DNA of 64,000 nucleotides. Source: CBDESN01 sp965242495 (lineage in GTDB: Bacteria > Pseudomonadota > Alphaproteobacteria > MPNO01). Numbering within the stretch: the stretch's first letter is position 1; every line of letters begins with the position of its first letter. Below the pieces are notes generated by a model, which was given only the letters and a program-made list of their open reading frames with translations, had not been told where the DNA came from and ran no database searches. This document shows, piece by piece, positions 8,378-16,349 of this stretch. The DNA lies in contig OZ251446.1 in assembly GCA_965242495.1 (NCBI GenBank), positions 2,728,001-2,792,000 on the forward strand, written 5' to 3'. The position numbers and the translations under genes are program-made.

Positions 8378-9684
8378 GAAGGAACGTCGTCGCGATCGTC
8401 GGGTCGGCAGGAGCCATACCGCGCGAGCTCCGGCGCGCCGTGGAGACGCTCGCGCAAGCCTTGAGCGACATGGGCTTCGATCTCGTGACGGGAGGCATGG
8501 ACGGGGTCATGCGCGCTGCGGCGCGGGGACACGGCCTGTCGTCCAGCGGCGCCAATCTCGCCCATATCGAACCCGGTTGGGGACGCGCCTGGGAGTGTAA
8601 CCCGCACCCGGCGAGCGTTGTCAGAACGGGCCTTGGATCGATGAGGAACCATCTGGTGGTTCGATCGGCGGACCTCGTCGTCGCCGTATCCGGTGGATCG
8701 GGCACCCTGAGCGAAATGGCGATCGCCTGCCAGGAAGGAAAGCCGGTCGCCGCGCTGCGGGGGTCGGGCGGCTGGAGCGACAAATTGGCCGATACGACCC
8801 TGGATCGACGCCGCGGCGCGGCGACCGTGACGGGTTGCGATACGGTGGACGACGTCGTGGCGTGGGCCGATCGACTCCGGCCGGAGGGGGTGTACGTGGG
8901 ACGGATGAACCAGGGTTTCTATCCCCTTGAAGCGCCGGTCTTGCACCGTGTGTATGAAGGAGCGCCTGACGGCCATCACCGGGCGCATCTGCGATACGGG
9001 ATGTCGATTGCAAGATCCGATCTCGTGCGTCGGCTGGAGGAGTTGAACCGAACGGTCGAGTCGTGGAACCGGAAGCATGACGCCGCAACCGTCGCCCTGG
9101 TCACCTTCGACGACGGCTGGAAGGACGTGACGCGCCTCGCCGGCGCTTTCGAGAATCTCCCCTGCCTCTGTCCGGTCCTGTTCGTGGGCGAGAACCACTT
9201 TCGGGAGCCGTTGCGGCCGCTCCCGCTACAGAGGCTCTACCACCATTGCGCGGCGCGGGAACTGGACCCGGAAGACGCGGCGGCGCTCCGCGGCGCGACC
9301 AGGACCCGGTTGAAGTCCTTGCCCGAAGCCGACCAGCACGCCGCCCTGGACGGCCTCGGCATCGACGCGATGCTCGACCCGGAATGGTTACTGAATCCGG
9401 AAGACATCGCGCGTCTGAGGTCCGCGGGCTGGGTCGTCGCATCGCACGGCGACCGCCACGAAGACTTGGCCGGCCGGGCGGGCTTGGAAGATGAGCTCGC
9501 GCGTCTCGCCGAATCGATCGAGGACCGCGGGCACATGCCGTGGTTGGCGTGGCCCGAGGGACGATGGTCCCAATCGTCGTGCGAAGACGCTCGCGCAGCC
9601 GGGTTCTACCTTCAATTCGGTCTGTGTGCGCAACCGTGCGGGCGGCCGTGCGAAGGCATGGTGACGAGAACGATCTGGAAGTGA
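8374..9684 (+). CDS. LOG/TIGR00725-like nucleotide-binding domain fused to a NodB polysaccharide deacetylase
   Basis: Residues 1 to about 190 follow the TIGR00725/LOG Rossmann pattern: VAIVGSAGAIPRELRRA at the N-terminus, LVTGGMDGVMRAAARG, and the PGGxGT-like VAVSGGSGTLSEMA near residue 103. Residues ~235-436 form a polysaccharide deacetylase (NodB homology). Its metal and catalytic Asp motif is VTFDDGWKD (~243-251), the metal-binding SHGxxH motif is SHGDRHEDL (~357), and the late motif is AWPEGRWSQ (~393). The deacetylase part has no signal peptide, unlike exported peptidoglycan or chitin deacetylases, so it probably acts on a cytosolic precursor. The gene follows the glycosyltransferase fusion with overlapping frames, suggesting one glycan pathway. 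The domain pairing in one chain is unusual. Substrate unknown. Confidence 0.75.
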   Translation: MRRNVVAIVGSAGAIPRELRRAVETLAQALSDMGFDLVTGGMDGVMRAAARGHGLSSSGANLAHIEPGWGRAWECNPHPASVVRTGLGSMRNHLVVRSADLVVAVSGGSGTLSEMAIACQEGKPVAALRGSGGWSDKLADTTLDRRRGAATVTGCDTVDDVVAWADRLRPEGVYVGRMNQGFYPLEAPVLHRVYEGAPDGHHRAHLRYGMSIARSDLVRRLEELNRTVESWNRKHDAATVALVTFDDGWKDVTRLAGAFENLPCLCPVLFVGENHFREPLRPLPLQRLYHHCAARELDPEDAAALRGATRTRLKSLPEADQHAALDGLGIDAMLDPEWLLNPEDIARLRSAGWVVASHGDRHEDLAGRAGLEDELARLAESIEDRGHMPWLAWPEGRWSQSSCEDARAAGFYLQFGLCAQPCGRPCEGMVTRTIWK

Positions 9685-9938
9685 CGTCGGCATCTTCGGT
9701 TTTCTCGGCCGGAGTTGCCGGCGCGCTCGTGCGTCGTGGTCGCCGGTTCCTGTGCGTCTGCGTGAGAAACGGCGCGGTCGGTAGCGCGACGGGGCGGACA
9801 ATGTTTCGAGAGGGTGGATGTCGAGCGGCGCAAATCGACGCAGGTTGCTCAACGCCGGCTACGCCGGTGCGACCATCCCGTCATCTCCTGCGTAGAGCAT
9901 CGGCAAGTTCACTGGTCGAGATGGCCGACCGATCGTCG

Positions 9939-10220
9939 TTATGTCTCCGGCCACTGCTGGGCCGCGTGCAGCACCCGGAGTATCGTGACGGTGTGGGGAT
10001 CCTCGGCATAGACGACGAGATAGTTCGAACGCACGACCATCTCGCGGGCGCCGTCCACGCGACCGACTCTGTAAAGCCGCGGGTTCTCCCGCAAACGCGA
10101 CGCCTTGGTCTCGATATCTTCCTTCAAGCCTTGGGCGGCATCGGGATTGTCGTCCGAAACATAATCGACGATCGCCATCGGATCGGCGACCGCCAAGGTC
10201 TTCCATTCAAGACCGCGCAC
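9939..10220 (-). CDS. RelE/ParE-family toxin
   Basis: A 93-residue protein with the compact RelE/ParE fold signature: LEWKTLAVADPMAIVDYVSD at the N-terminus, then RLRENPRLYRVGRVDGAREMVV and NYLVVYAEDPHTVTILRVLHAAQQWP. RelE members cleave mRNA on ribosomes and ParE members poison gyrase. The ending ILRVLHAAQQWP is the common ParE/RelE C-terminal pattern and does not separate them. The start is taken as GTG at 10220, which overlaps the antitoxin gene by 14 bases; an internal ATG at 10178 would remove helix 1. From 9685 to 9938 no gene is seen. Confidence 0.88.
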   Translation of the reverse strand: MRGLEWKTLAVADPMAIVDYVSDDNPDAAQGLKEDIETKASRLRENPRLYRVGRVDGAREMVVRSNYLVVYAEDPHTVTILRVLHAAQQWPET

Positions 10221-10506
10221 GGCGCATTCCGTCGATCCGCGCCTGCGAGTCGCTCATGACCTGTTCGTGTGGAGCGGCGGGATGCGGATCGTCCAGGGCT
10301 TCCCGCGCCTTGGCGCGGAACCAAGCGTCACGGGCTTCGGGATCGGCGATCAGGCCGATCGGCAACCCGCCCTCCGCGGCGACACGGGTCGGGAGGATGC
10401 GCACGGCGTCCGAGAGCGTCAGGCCGACGCCAGCCAGCGTGTCGGCCGCTTTGGTCTTGCGTTGATCGTCCACGCGGACGTGGAGCGTCGACGTCCGAGC
10501 GGGCAT
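10207..10506 (-). CDS. RelB/DinJ-family antitoxin
   Basis: A 99-residue partner of the downstream toxin. The N-terminus TLHVRVDDQRKTKAADTLAG followed by VGLTLSDAVRILPTRVAAEG is the ribbon-helix-helix DNA-binding motif of RelB/DinJ proteins. The C-terminal tail is the variable toxin-binding part. The start at 10506 rather than 10521 is chosen because a GGAGG (complement of 10515-10519) lies 8 nt upstream of it. A perfect 14-bp palindrome 31 bp upstream fits autorepression. The pair sits at the inner edge of the block that interrupts the ABC operon, as expected for an addiction module carried on mobile DNA. Confidence 0.88.
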   Translation of the reverse strand: MPARTSTLHVRVDDQRKTKAADTLAGVGLTLSDAVRILPTRVAAEGGLPIGLIADPEARDAWFRAKAREALDDPHPAAPHEQVMSDSQARIDGMRRARS

Positions 10507-10536
10507 CGGGCAATCCTCCATTCGCCAACCATATGA

Positions 10537-10550
10537 ATCTCAATTGAGAT
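10537..10550. promoter_or_regulatory. Perfect palindrome, likely antitoxin operator
   Basis: ATCTCAATTGAGAT is a perfect 14-bp inverted repeat in the leader of the RelB-type antitoxin gene. Ribbon-helix-helix antitoxins bind such palindromes to autorepress. Position and symmetry are seen; binding is inferred. Confidence 0.6.
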
Positions 10551-10646
10551 ACGCCAAGCGACGCGGAGACGGTCCTGACGGGCGACGTCCCGTTTCGCAC
10601 GGACTCGGCAGAATCCCGATGCGCTCCGCAGTATGAGAATCGCGGG

Positions 10647-11642
10647 CTAACCATCGGCGACGCCTCGCGGCGGCGGGTCGCGGTGGAGCCAGCAGGCGAC
10701 GTGGGAGACGCCGTCGGCGGCGAGTTCGGGCCGCAGCCGGCCGCAGGGCTCGATGCGCCGCGGACAGCGCGGATGGAACGCGCAGCCGGCCGGCGCGCGG
10801 CCCGGTCCCGGCATCGCTCCTTCGATCTGCGCCAGCCGGCCGGCGCCCCGCCCGATCGCCGGAATCGCCGCCATCAGCCCGCGCGTATAGGGGTGGCGCG
10901 GAGACTTGACGACCTCGCGCACCGGGCCGATCTCGGCGATGCGGCCGGCATACATCACCGCGACGCGGTCGGCGGCTTCGGCGATCACCCCCATGTCGTG
11001 GGTTATCAGCAGGATGGCGGTCCCGCGTTCGGCGCTCAGCCGTTCGAACAGGCGGACGATCTGCGCCTGGGTCGAGACGTCGAGCGCGGTGGTGGGCTCG
11101 TCCGCGACGATCAGCGCCGGCTCGGCGCACAGCGCCAGGGCGATCACCGCCCGCTGGCGCATGCCGCCCGACAGCTGGTGGGGGTAGTGATCGATGCGCT
11201 CCTCGGCGGCGGGGATGCCGACCTCGCGCAGCAGGGCCAAAGCGCGCGCCCGCGCCTCGCTTGCGCTCGCGTCCAGATGGGCGCGTACGGTCTCGACCAG
11301 TTGCCGGCCTACGGTATAGAGCGGATCGAGACTCGCCGACGGGTCCTGGAAGACGGCGCCGATCCGGCGGCCGCGCAACCGGCGCAGCTCCTCCGGCGGC
11401 AGGTCGTCGATCCGCCGCCCCTCCAGCCTGACCGCGCCGCCGGCGATCCGTCCCGGCGGCTCCACGAGGCCGATCACCGCGTGGCCGGTGACCGACTTGC
11501 CGGCTCCCGACTCGCCGACCATGCCCAGCACCTCGCCCTGCCGGATCGAGAACGACACGCCGTCCACCGCCGCCGCCGCCGCGCCCCGGCGCGTGGGGAA
11601 GACGACGCGCAGCTCCTCGACCTCGAGCAGGGTCGGCGTCAT
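10647..11642 (-). CDS. Oligopeptide/dipeptide ABC transporter ATP-binding protein (DppD/OppD type)
   Basis: A 331-residue ATPase with Walker A GESGAGKS, Q-loop VFQDPSASLDPLYTVGRQL, signature SGGMRQRAVIALAL, Walker B LIVADEPTTALDVSTQ and the C-terminal oligo_HPY segment with CAFHPRCPRRIEPC. The start at 11642 gives an ATGA overlap with the permease stop. An upstream start would place 39 low-complexity residues in front of the conserved MTPTLLEVEELRV. It is the fourth gene of a minus-strand operon after the binding protein and two permeases. Its natural partner ATPase is probably the gene at 3102-4106, now displaced. Together the two ATPases would form the heterodimer that powers import. Confidence 0.92.
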   Translation of the reverse strand: MTPTLLEVEELRVVFPTRRGAAAAAVDGVSFSIRQGEVLGMVGESGAGKSVTGHAVIGLVEPPGRIAGGAVRLEGRRIDDLPPEELRRLRGRRIGAVFQDPSASLDPLYTVGRQLVETVRAHLDASASEARARALALLREVGIPAAEERIDHYPHQLSGGMRQRAVIALALCAEPALIVADEPTTALDVSTQAQIVRLFERLSAERGTAILLITHDMGVIAEAADRVAVMYAGRIAEIGPVREVVKSPRHPYTRGLMAAIPAIGRGAGRLAQIEGAMPGPGRAPAGCAFHPRCPRRIEPCGRLRPELAADGVSHVACWLHRDPPPRGVADG

Positions 11643-12556
11643 CGCGCGCCGCCCTCGCGCAGCTTCGGGTCCAGCGCCTCGCGCAGCCAGTCGCCCAGCA
11701 GGTTGATCGCCAGCACCAGCGCCGCGAGGAGCGCGCCGGGGAAGACCGCGATCCACCACTCGCCGGAGAACAGGAAGTCCTGGCCGGTGTCGATCAACGT
11801 CCCCAGCGACGGCCGGGTGGGCGGGACGCCGACGCCGAGGAAGGAGAGCGTCGCCTCGGTCAGGATCGCGACCGCCAGGCCGATGGTCGCGATCACCAGC
11901 ACCGGCCCCATCACGTTGGGCAGGACGTGACGCAGCAGGATGACCGCCGGGGGCGCGCCGATCACGCGCGCGGCCTGGACGTACTCCTTGTTCTTCTCGA
12001 CCATGGTCGAGCCGCGCGCCGTGCGGGCGAACTGCACCCAGCCAGCGGCGCCGATCGCGAAGACGAGGACGTAGAGGGCGAGATCGTCATGGCGGTCGCG
12101 CGGCAGGATTCCGCGCAGCACGCCGTCGATCAGCAGGGCGATGAGGATGGCGGGGAAGCTGATCTGGACGTCGGCGATGCGCATGATCGCCGCATCGACC
12201 GCCCCGCCGGCATAGCCAGCGACCAGCCCCAGCGGTACGCCGACGAGGGCGGCGAGCAGGACCGACGCGACGCCGACCAGCAGCGAGATGCGCGCGCCGT
12301 ACAGCATGGCCGAATACAGGTCGCGCCCCTGGTCGTCGGTCCCGAGGACGAACCGCCAGTCGCCGCCCGGGGCCCAGGCGGGCGGGGTGAACGCATCGAG
12401 CAGGTCGAGCTGCGCCGGGTCGAACGGATCCTGCGGCGTGATCCAGGGCGCGAACAGCGCCGCGAGCAGGATCGCCGCGGTCGCGGTCGCGGCCCCGACC
12501 GCGGTTCGCGAGCCGGCGAAGCTCGCGCCGCCGCCGCCGCTCGCCCGCCCCGTCAT
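11639..12556 (-). CDS. Peptide/nickel-type ABC transporter permease (DppC/OppC type)
   Basis: A 305-residue inner-membrane protein with an N-terminal transmembrane helix (AAILLAALFAPWI), the DppC-type segment FVLGTDDQGRDLYSAMLYGAR preceding the core, and five further hydrophobic segments. The cytoplasmic EAA loop VQAARVIGAPPAVILLRHVLPNV contacts the ATPases. It is 43 bp downstream of the partner permease and overlaps the ATPase D gene by 4 bases, so the genes are co-translated. The transported solute is not determined by sequence; peptides, nickel or sugars are all known for this family. Confidence 0.9.
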   Translation of the reverse strand: MTGRASGGGGASFAGSRTAVGAATATAAILLAALFAPWITPQDPFDPAQLDLLDAFTPPAWAPGGDWRFVLGTDDQGRDLYSAMLYGARISLLVGVASVLLAALVGVPLGLVAGYAGGAVDAAIMRIADVQISFPAILIALLIDGVLRGILPRDRHDDLALYVLVFAIGAAGWVQFARTARGSTMVEKNKEYVQAARVIGAPPAVILLRHVLPNVMGPVLVIATIGLAVAILTEATLSFLGVGVPPTRPSLGTLIDTGQDFLFSGEWWIAVFPGALLAALVLAINLLGDWLREALDPKLREGGAR

Positions 12557-12599
12557 CCGCCGCCGTCCCGCGCCCCGGCCATCCCCCGCCTCCCGGCGT

Positions 12600-13583
12600 T
12601 CAGCCCGCCGGCGGCCGCCGCTCGACGTGGAGCCGCGGGTCGATGACGTGATAGAGGATGTCCACCGCCAGGTTGATGGCGACGAAGAACGCCGCCACCA
12701 GCAGCAGATAGCTGGCCATCACCGGCACGTCGGCGAAGCGGATCGCCTGTAGAAACAGGAGCCCCAGCCCCGGCCACTGGAACACCGTCTCGGTGATGAT
12801 GGCGAAGGCGACGATCGAGCCGAGCTGGAGGCCGGCGACGGTGACGACGGGGATCAGCGTGTTCTTCAGCGCGTGTCCGAAATGGACGGCGCGGTCGCCG
12901 AGCCCGCGGGCGCGCGCGAATTTGATGTAGTCGGCGCGCAGCACTTCGAGCATCTCGGCGCGGACGAGGCGCATGATCAGCGTGAGCTGGAACATGCCGA
13001 GGGTGAAGGCGGGCATCGCGATCGACGCCCAACCGCTCGGGGTCAGCAGGCCGGTGGTCCACCAGCCGAGGTCCACGACCTCGCCGCGGCCGAAGGTCGG
13101 CAGCAGGCCGAGCCACACCCCGAAGACCAGGATCAGCAGGATGCCGACGAAGAAGGTCGGCAGCGAGACGCCGATCAGCGAGACCGCAAGGAACGCCCGG
13201 GTGAGCGGGCGGCGCGGGTGCAGGGCCGCATACACCCCCATCGGGACGCCGACGAGCAGCGCGTACAGGGCGGCTACGAGGCTGAGTTCGAGCGTCGCCG
13301 GCAGGCGTTCGGCGAGCAGGGCGGCGACCGGACGGTCGATCGCATAGGAGATCCCGAACCGGCCCCGGACTACGTCGCCGACGTAGCGGAGGAACTGGAC
13401 CGGCGCGGGATCCTCGAGCCCCAGCTTCTCGCGCAGCGCGGCGCGCTCCTGGAGCGAGGTGTCCTGCCCGACCATCTGGGCCACCGGATCGCCGACGTAG
13501 CGGAACAGGGTGAAGCCGATCAGCGCCACCGTCAGCATGACCGCGCCCGACTGAAGCAGCCGGCGCAGGATCAGGGCGGCCAC
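12600..13583 (-). CDS. Peptide/nickel-type ABC transporter permease (DppB/OppB type)
   Basis: A 327-residue permease with an N-terminal helix followed by the FTLFRYVGDPVAQMVGQD periplasmic segment typical of DppB. It has six predicted transmembrane helices and the EAA loop IKFARARGLGDRAVHFGHALKN. The end IDPRLHVERR matches the family terminus (DPR). The start at 13583 lies 30 bp after the binding-protein stop, consistent with an operon. It pairs with the DppC-type permease to form the channel. Confidence 0.92.
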   Translation of the reverse strand: MAALILRRLLQSGAVMLTVALIGFTLFRYVGDPVAQMVGQDTSLQERAALREKLGLEDPAPVQFLRYVGDVVRGRFGISYAIDRPVAALLAERLPATLELSLVAALYALLVGVPMGVYAALHPRRPLTRAFLAVSLIGVSLPTFFVGILLILVFGVWLGLLPTFGRGEVVDLGWWTTGLLTPSGWASIAMPAFTLGMFQLTLIMRLVRAEMLEVLRADYIKFARARGLGDRAVHFGHALKNTLIPVVTVAGLQLGSIVAFAIITETVFQWPGLGLLFLQAIRFADVPVMASYLLLVAAFFVAINLAVDILYHVIDPRLHVERRPPAG

Positions 13584-13613
13584 GGGCGGGTCGCCGGGTC
13601 GCGCGGCCGGGCG

Positions 13614-15236
13614 TCAGTCCACGACCACGTGCCGCCAGGCGAACTGGTTGTCGGCCCGCTGCGCCAGGGCGACGTTGGCGCGCACGCCCCAGGCGAGGGC
13701 CTGCTGGTGCAGCGGCACGTAAGCGATGTCGCCGATGGCGATCGACCACGCCCGCCGCACCAGCCCGGCGCGCTCGCCCTTGTCGGTCTCGGTCAGGATG
13801 CGGGCGGTGAGCGCATCGAGCGCGGGGTTGCAATAGCCGCCGAGATTGAACTTGCCGCTGGAGATCCGGGCGCGCGCGCCTTCGGGCCAGACCGGACCCG
13901 CGCCGTCCGCCCGCGGACAGCCATGCAGGTTGTACAGCGGGTTCCACGAATCGAAGCTGCCCGGCGTCCAGCCCAGCAGATAGAAGCTGGTGTCGAGCCG
14001 GGGGGCCAGGATTTTGGGGAAGTATTTGGCCTTGGGCTGGGCGTCGAGCCGGACCGTCACGCCGATCTTGGCGAGCATCGACACCACCGCCTGACAGATC
14101 GCCTCGTCGTTGACGTAGCGGTCGTTGGGGCAGTCCAGCCCGACCTCGAAGCCGTCGCCATAGCCGGCCTCGGCGAGCAGCCGGCGGGATCCGGCGGGGT
14201 CGAAACCGAGGCGCTCGAAGCCGGGATCGAAGCCGTCGATCCCCGGGCCGATCGTCATCGCCGACGGGTTGGACAGGCCGCGCATCACCTTGTCCCGGAT
14301 CGCGGCGATGTCGATCGCCCGGTAGACCGCTTCGCGGACGCGCCGGTCCTTGAACGGGTTGCGGCCCTTGACGTCGGCGTAGCGCAGCTCGTCCCGGAAC
14401 TGATCCATGCCGAGGAAGATCGTGCGAAGCTCCGGCCCCACCAGCATGCGGACGCCCGCATTCCGCTCGACGCGCCGGGTGTCCTGGACCGGGATCGGAT
14501 AGGCCATGTCGACCTGGCCCGAGAGCAGCGCCGCCACCCGGGTGGCGTCGGACGCGATCGGCGTGAACGTCACCCGGGTCAGGTTGTGGGTCCGTCGGGC
14601 GTCGTCCCACCAGCCGGGGTTGCGCTCGGCGACGGTGCGCACGCCCGCCTCGCGGCTGACCAGTCGGAACGGGCCGGTGCCGTTGGCGTTGCGCGTGGTG
14701 TGTTTCTCGCGGTCGCCGGACAGCGCCTCGGGAGTCTCGGCGCCGTGCTTCTCCGACCAGCTGCGGGACATGACGTACCAGCTGTCCCATTCGGCATGCA
14801 GGATCGGGTTGGGCGTTTCGGTGACGAAATCGACCGTGTAGTCGTCGACCGCGACGATGCGGACGACGCCCGCCAGCCGGGTCCGCAGATCGGACCCCTC
14901 GGCGCGGACGCGGTCGGCGGAGAACAGCACGTCGTCGGCGGTGAAGTCCTCGCCCCGGTGGAACTTCACCCCCCGGCGCAGGTGGAAGCGCCAGCGGTCG
15001 GGTGCCAGGATCTCCCAGCGCTCCGCGAGGGCGGGCTCGATGGCGAGATCGGGGCCGCGGCGCACCAGCCCTTCATAGACGTTGCCGAGAAAGCCCAGCG
15101 TGAAGGTCTCGTTTAGCGTGTGGGGGTCCATCGAGGCCGCATCGCCCTGATAGCCGAAGCGGAGCTCCTTGCCTTGCCCCGGCTGGGCGGCGGCGAGCGC
15201 AAGCGCGAGCGCCGCCGCGAGGTGTACGATCCGCAT
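13614..15236 (-). CDS. Extracellular solute-binding protein family 5 (peptide/nickel type)
   Basis: A 540-residue periplasmic binding protein. A Sec signal peptide (MRIVHLAAALALALAAAQPG) precedes the SBP_bac_5 domain: ELRFGYQGDAASMDPHTLNE, then WEILAPDRWRFHLRRGVKFH, GTGPFRLVSREAG and VREAVYRAIDIAAI. The start at 15236 is chosen because it sits directly at the signal peptide with an AAGG nearby; a longer frame would add 21 charged residues in front. It is the first gene of the operon (binding protein, permease B, permease C, ATPase D). No promoter was recognised. A 46-bp direct repeat lies about 40 bp upstream. Confidence 0.93.
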   Translation of the reverse strand: MRIVHLAAALALALAAAQPGQGKELRFGYQGDAASMDPHTLNETFTLGFLGNVYEGLVRRGPDLAIEPALAERWEILAPDRWRFHLRRGVKFHRGEDFTADDVLFSADRVRAEGSDLRTRLAGVVRIVAVDDYTVDFVTETPNPILHAEWDSWYVMSRSWSEKHGAETPEALSGDREKHTTRNANGTGPFRLVSREAGVRTVAERNPGWWDDARRTHNLTRVTFTPIASDATRVAALLSGQVDMAYPIPVQDTRRVERNAGVRMLVGPELRTIFLGMDQFRDELRYADVKGRNPFKDRRVREAVYRAIDIAAIRDKVMRGLSNPSAMTIGPGIDGFDPGFERLGFDPAGSRRLLAEAGYGDGFEVGLDCPNDRYVNDEAICQAVVSMLAKIGVTVRLDAQPKAKYFPKILAPRLDTSFYLLGWTPGSFDSWNPLYNLHGCPRADGAGPVWPEGARARISSGKFNLGGYCNPALDALTARILTETDKGERAGLVRRAWSIAIGDIAYVPLHQQALAWGVRANVALAQRADNQFAWRHVVVD

Positions 15237-15276
15237 CCTTCGCCGCTCCCGACGGAATGTTCCGCCCGGAGTTTCG

Positions 15277-15368
15277 TTCGCAGGGAAACGGCGAGTCAAT
15301 GTCCCGTCTTGCGCGACGGAACTTCGCAGGGAAACGGCGAATCAGTGTCCTGTCCCGCGCGACGGAGC
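15277..15368. repeat. Two tandem 46-bp direct repeats
   Basis: TTCGCAGGGAAACGGCGA begins at 15277 and again at 15323. The following bases (TCA-TGTCC-GTC--GCGCGACGGA) also match with a few substitutions. The repeat lies between the divergently oriented binding-protein gene and the hydrolase gene. Function unknown; it could affect either promoter. Confidence 0.75.
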
Positions 15369-15465
15369 GCGGCGCGCGCCCGCGGCCCGGCTGTGGAGCT
15401 TGCATCCGGGGGCCGCGCACCCGACACTCCGCGCCGCGGGCGGGTTTCTACCAGGGGGCGCGAGG

Positions 15466-16338
15466 GTGAAGGTCTATCGGGAGTTCGACCGGGCGGCCCT
15501 CGACAGGGAGTACAGCGCGCGCGGCACGGTGTCCGACGAGCGGTTCGAGGCCGTGATCGGGCGCTATCGCGAATTGAGCGCGCGCTGCCGCGAGACGCTC
15601 GAATGCCGGCTCGACGCGGCCTATGGGCCTTCGCCCGACGAGTTGGTCGATATCTTCCCCGCCCGGGGCGGCGGAAGCGGCGCGCCGCTGTTCGTCTTCA
15701 TCCACGGCGGCTATTGGCGCATGCTGAGCCAGCGCGAATCCTGCTTCATGGCCGAATGTTTCACGCGCCAGGGCGCCGCCGTGGCGGCGGTCAATTACAG
15801 CCTCGTCCCCGCCGCCAGCCTGGACGAGATCGTCCGCCAGTGCCGCGCCGCGCTGGCTTGGCTTCACGCCAACGCGCGCAGCTTCGGCGCCGACCCGGCG
15901 CGCATCCATATCGGCGGCAGTTCGGCCGGCGGGCATCTCGTCGGCATGCTCCTCGCCCGCGACTGGCGCCGGGCGCACGGCGCGCCCGATGACGTCGTAA
16001 AGAGCGCCTGCGCCCTCAGCGGCCTCTACGACCTGGAGCCGGTTCGGCTGGCGGAGCCCAATTCGTGGATCCGGCTCGACGCCGCGGCGGCGCGGCGCAA
16101 CAGCCCGATCCATCACATCCCCGACGCCGGCGGCTGCCCCCTGATCGTCTCCTATGGCGGCAACGAGACCAGCGAGTTCAAGCGCCAGACCGACGACTAC
16201 GCCGCGGCTTGGCGGGCGCGGGGCTTCGCCGCGACCCATATCGAGATGGACCGCGCCGACCATTTCGACATCGTGCTCGACCTGTGCGACCGCGACGGGA
16301 AGCTCACGCGCGCGGTGTTCGACGAGATGGAGATCTGA
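15466..16338 (+). CDS. Alpha/beta hydrolase, arylformamidase (kynurenine formamidase)-like
   Basis: A 290-residue cytosolic hydrolase. The HGGYW oxyanion-hole motif at residues 80-84, the nucleophile elbow GSSAG with Ser153 and the late acid/His region (ETSEFKRQTDDY; MDRADHFDIV) match the AFMID/hormone-sensitive-lipase-like group. That group hydrolyses N-formylkynurenine or small esters. A GTG at 15466 preceded by GGGGGCG is the best start: family homology begins at KVYREFDRAALDREYSARG, and the upstream sequence is non-conserved and repetitive. No tryptophan-catabolic neighbours are visible, so the substrate remains open. Confidence 0.82.
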   Translation: MKVYREFDRAALDREYSARGTVSDERFEAVIGRYRELSARCRETLECRLDAAYGPSPDELVDIFPARGGGSGAPLFVFIHGGYWRMLSQRESCFMAECFTRQGAAVAAVNYSLVPAASLDEIVRQCRAALAWLHANARSFGADPARIHIGGSSAGGHLVGMLLARDWRRAHGAPDDVVKSACALSGLYDLEPVRLAEPNSWIRLDAAAARRNSPIHHIPDAGGCPLIVSYGGNETSEFKRQTDDYAAAWRARGFAATHIEMDRADHFDIVLDLCDRDGKLTRAVFDEMEI

Positions 16339-16349
16339 GCCGGGCGCGC

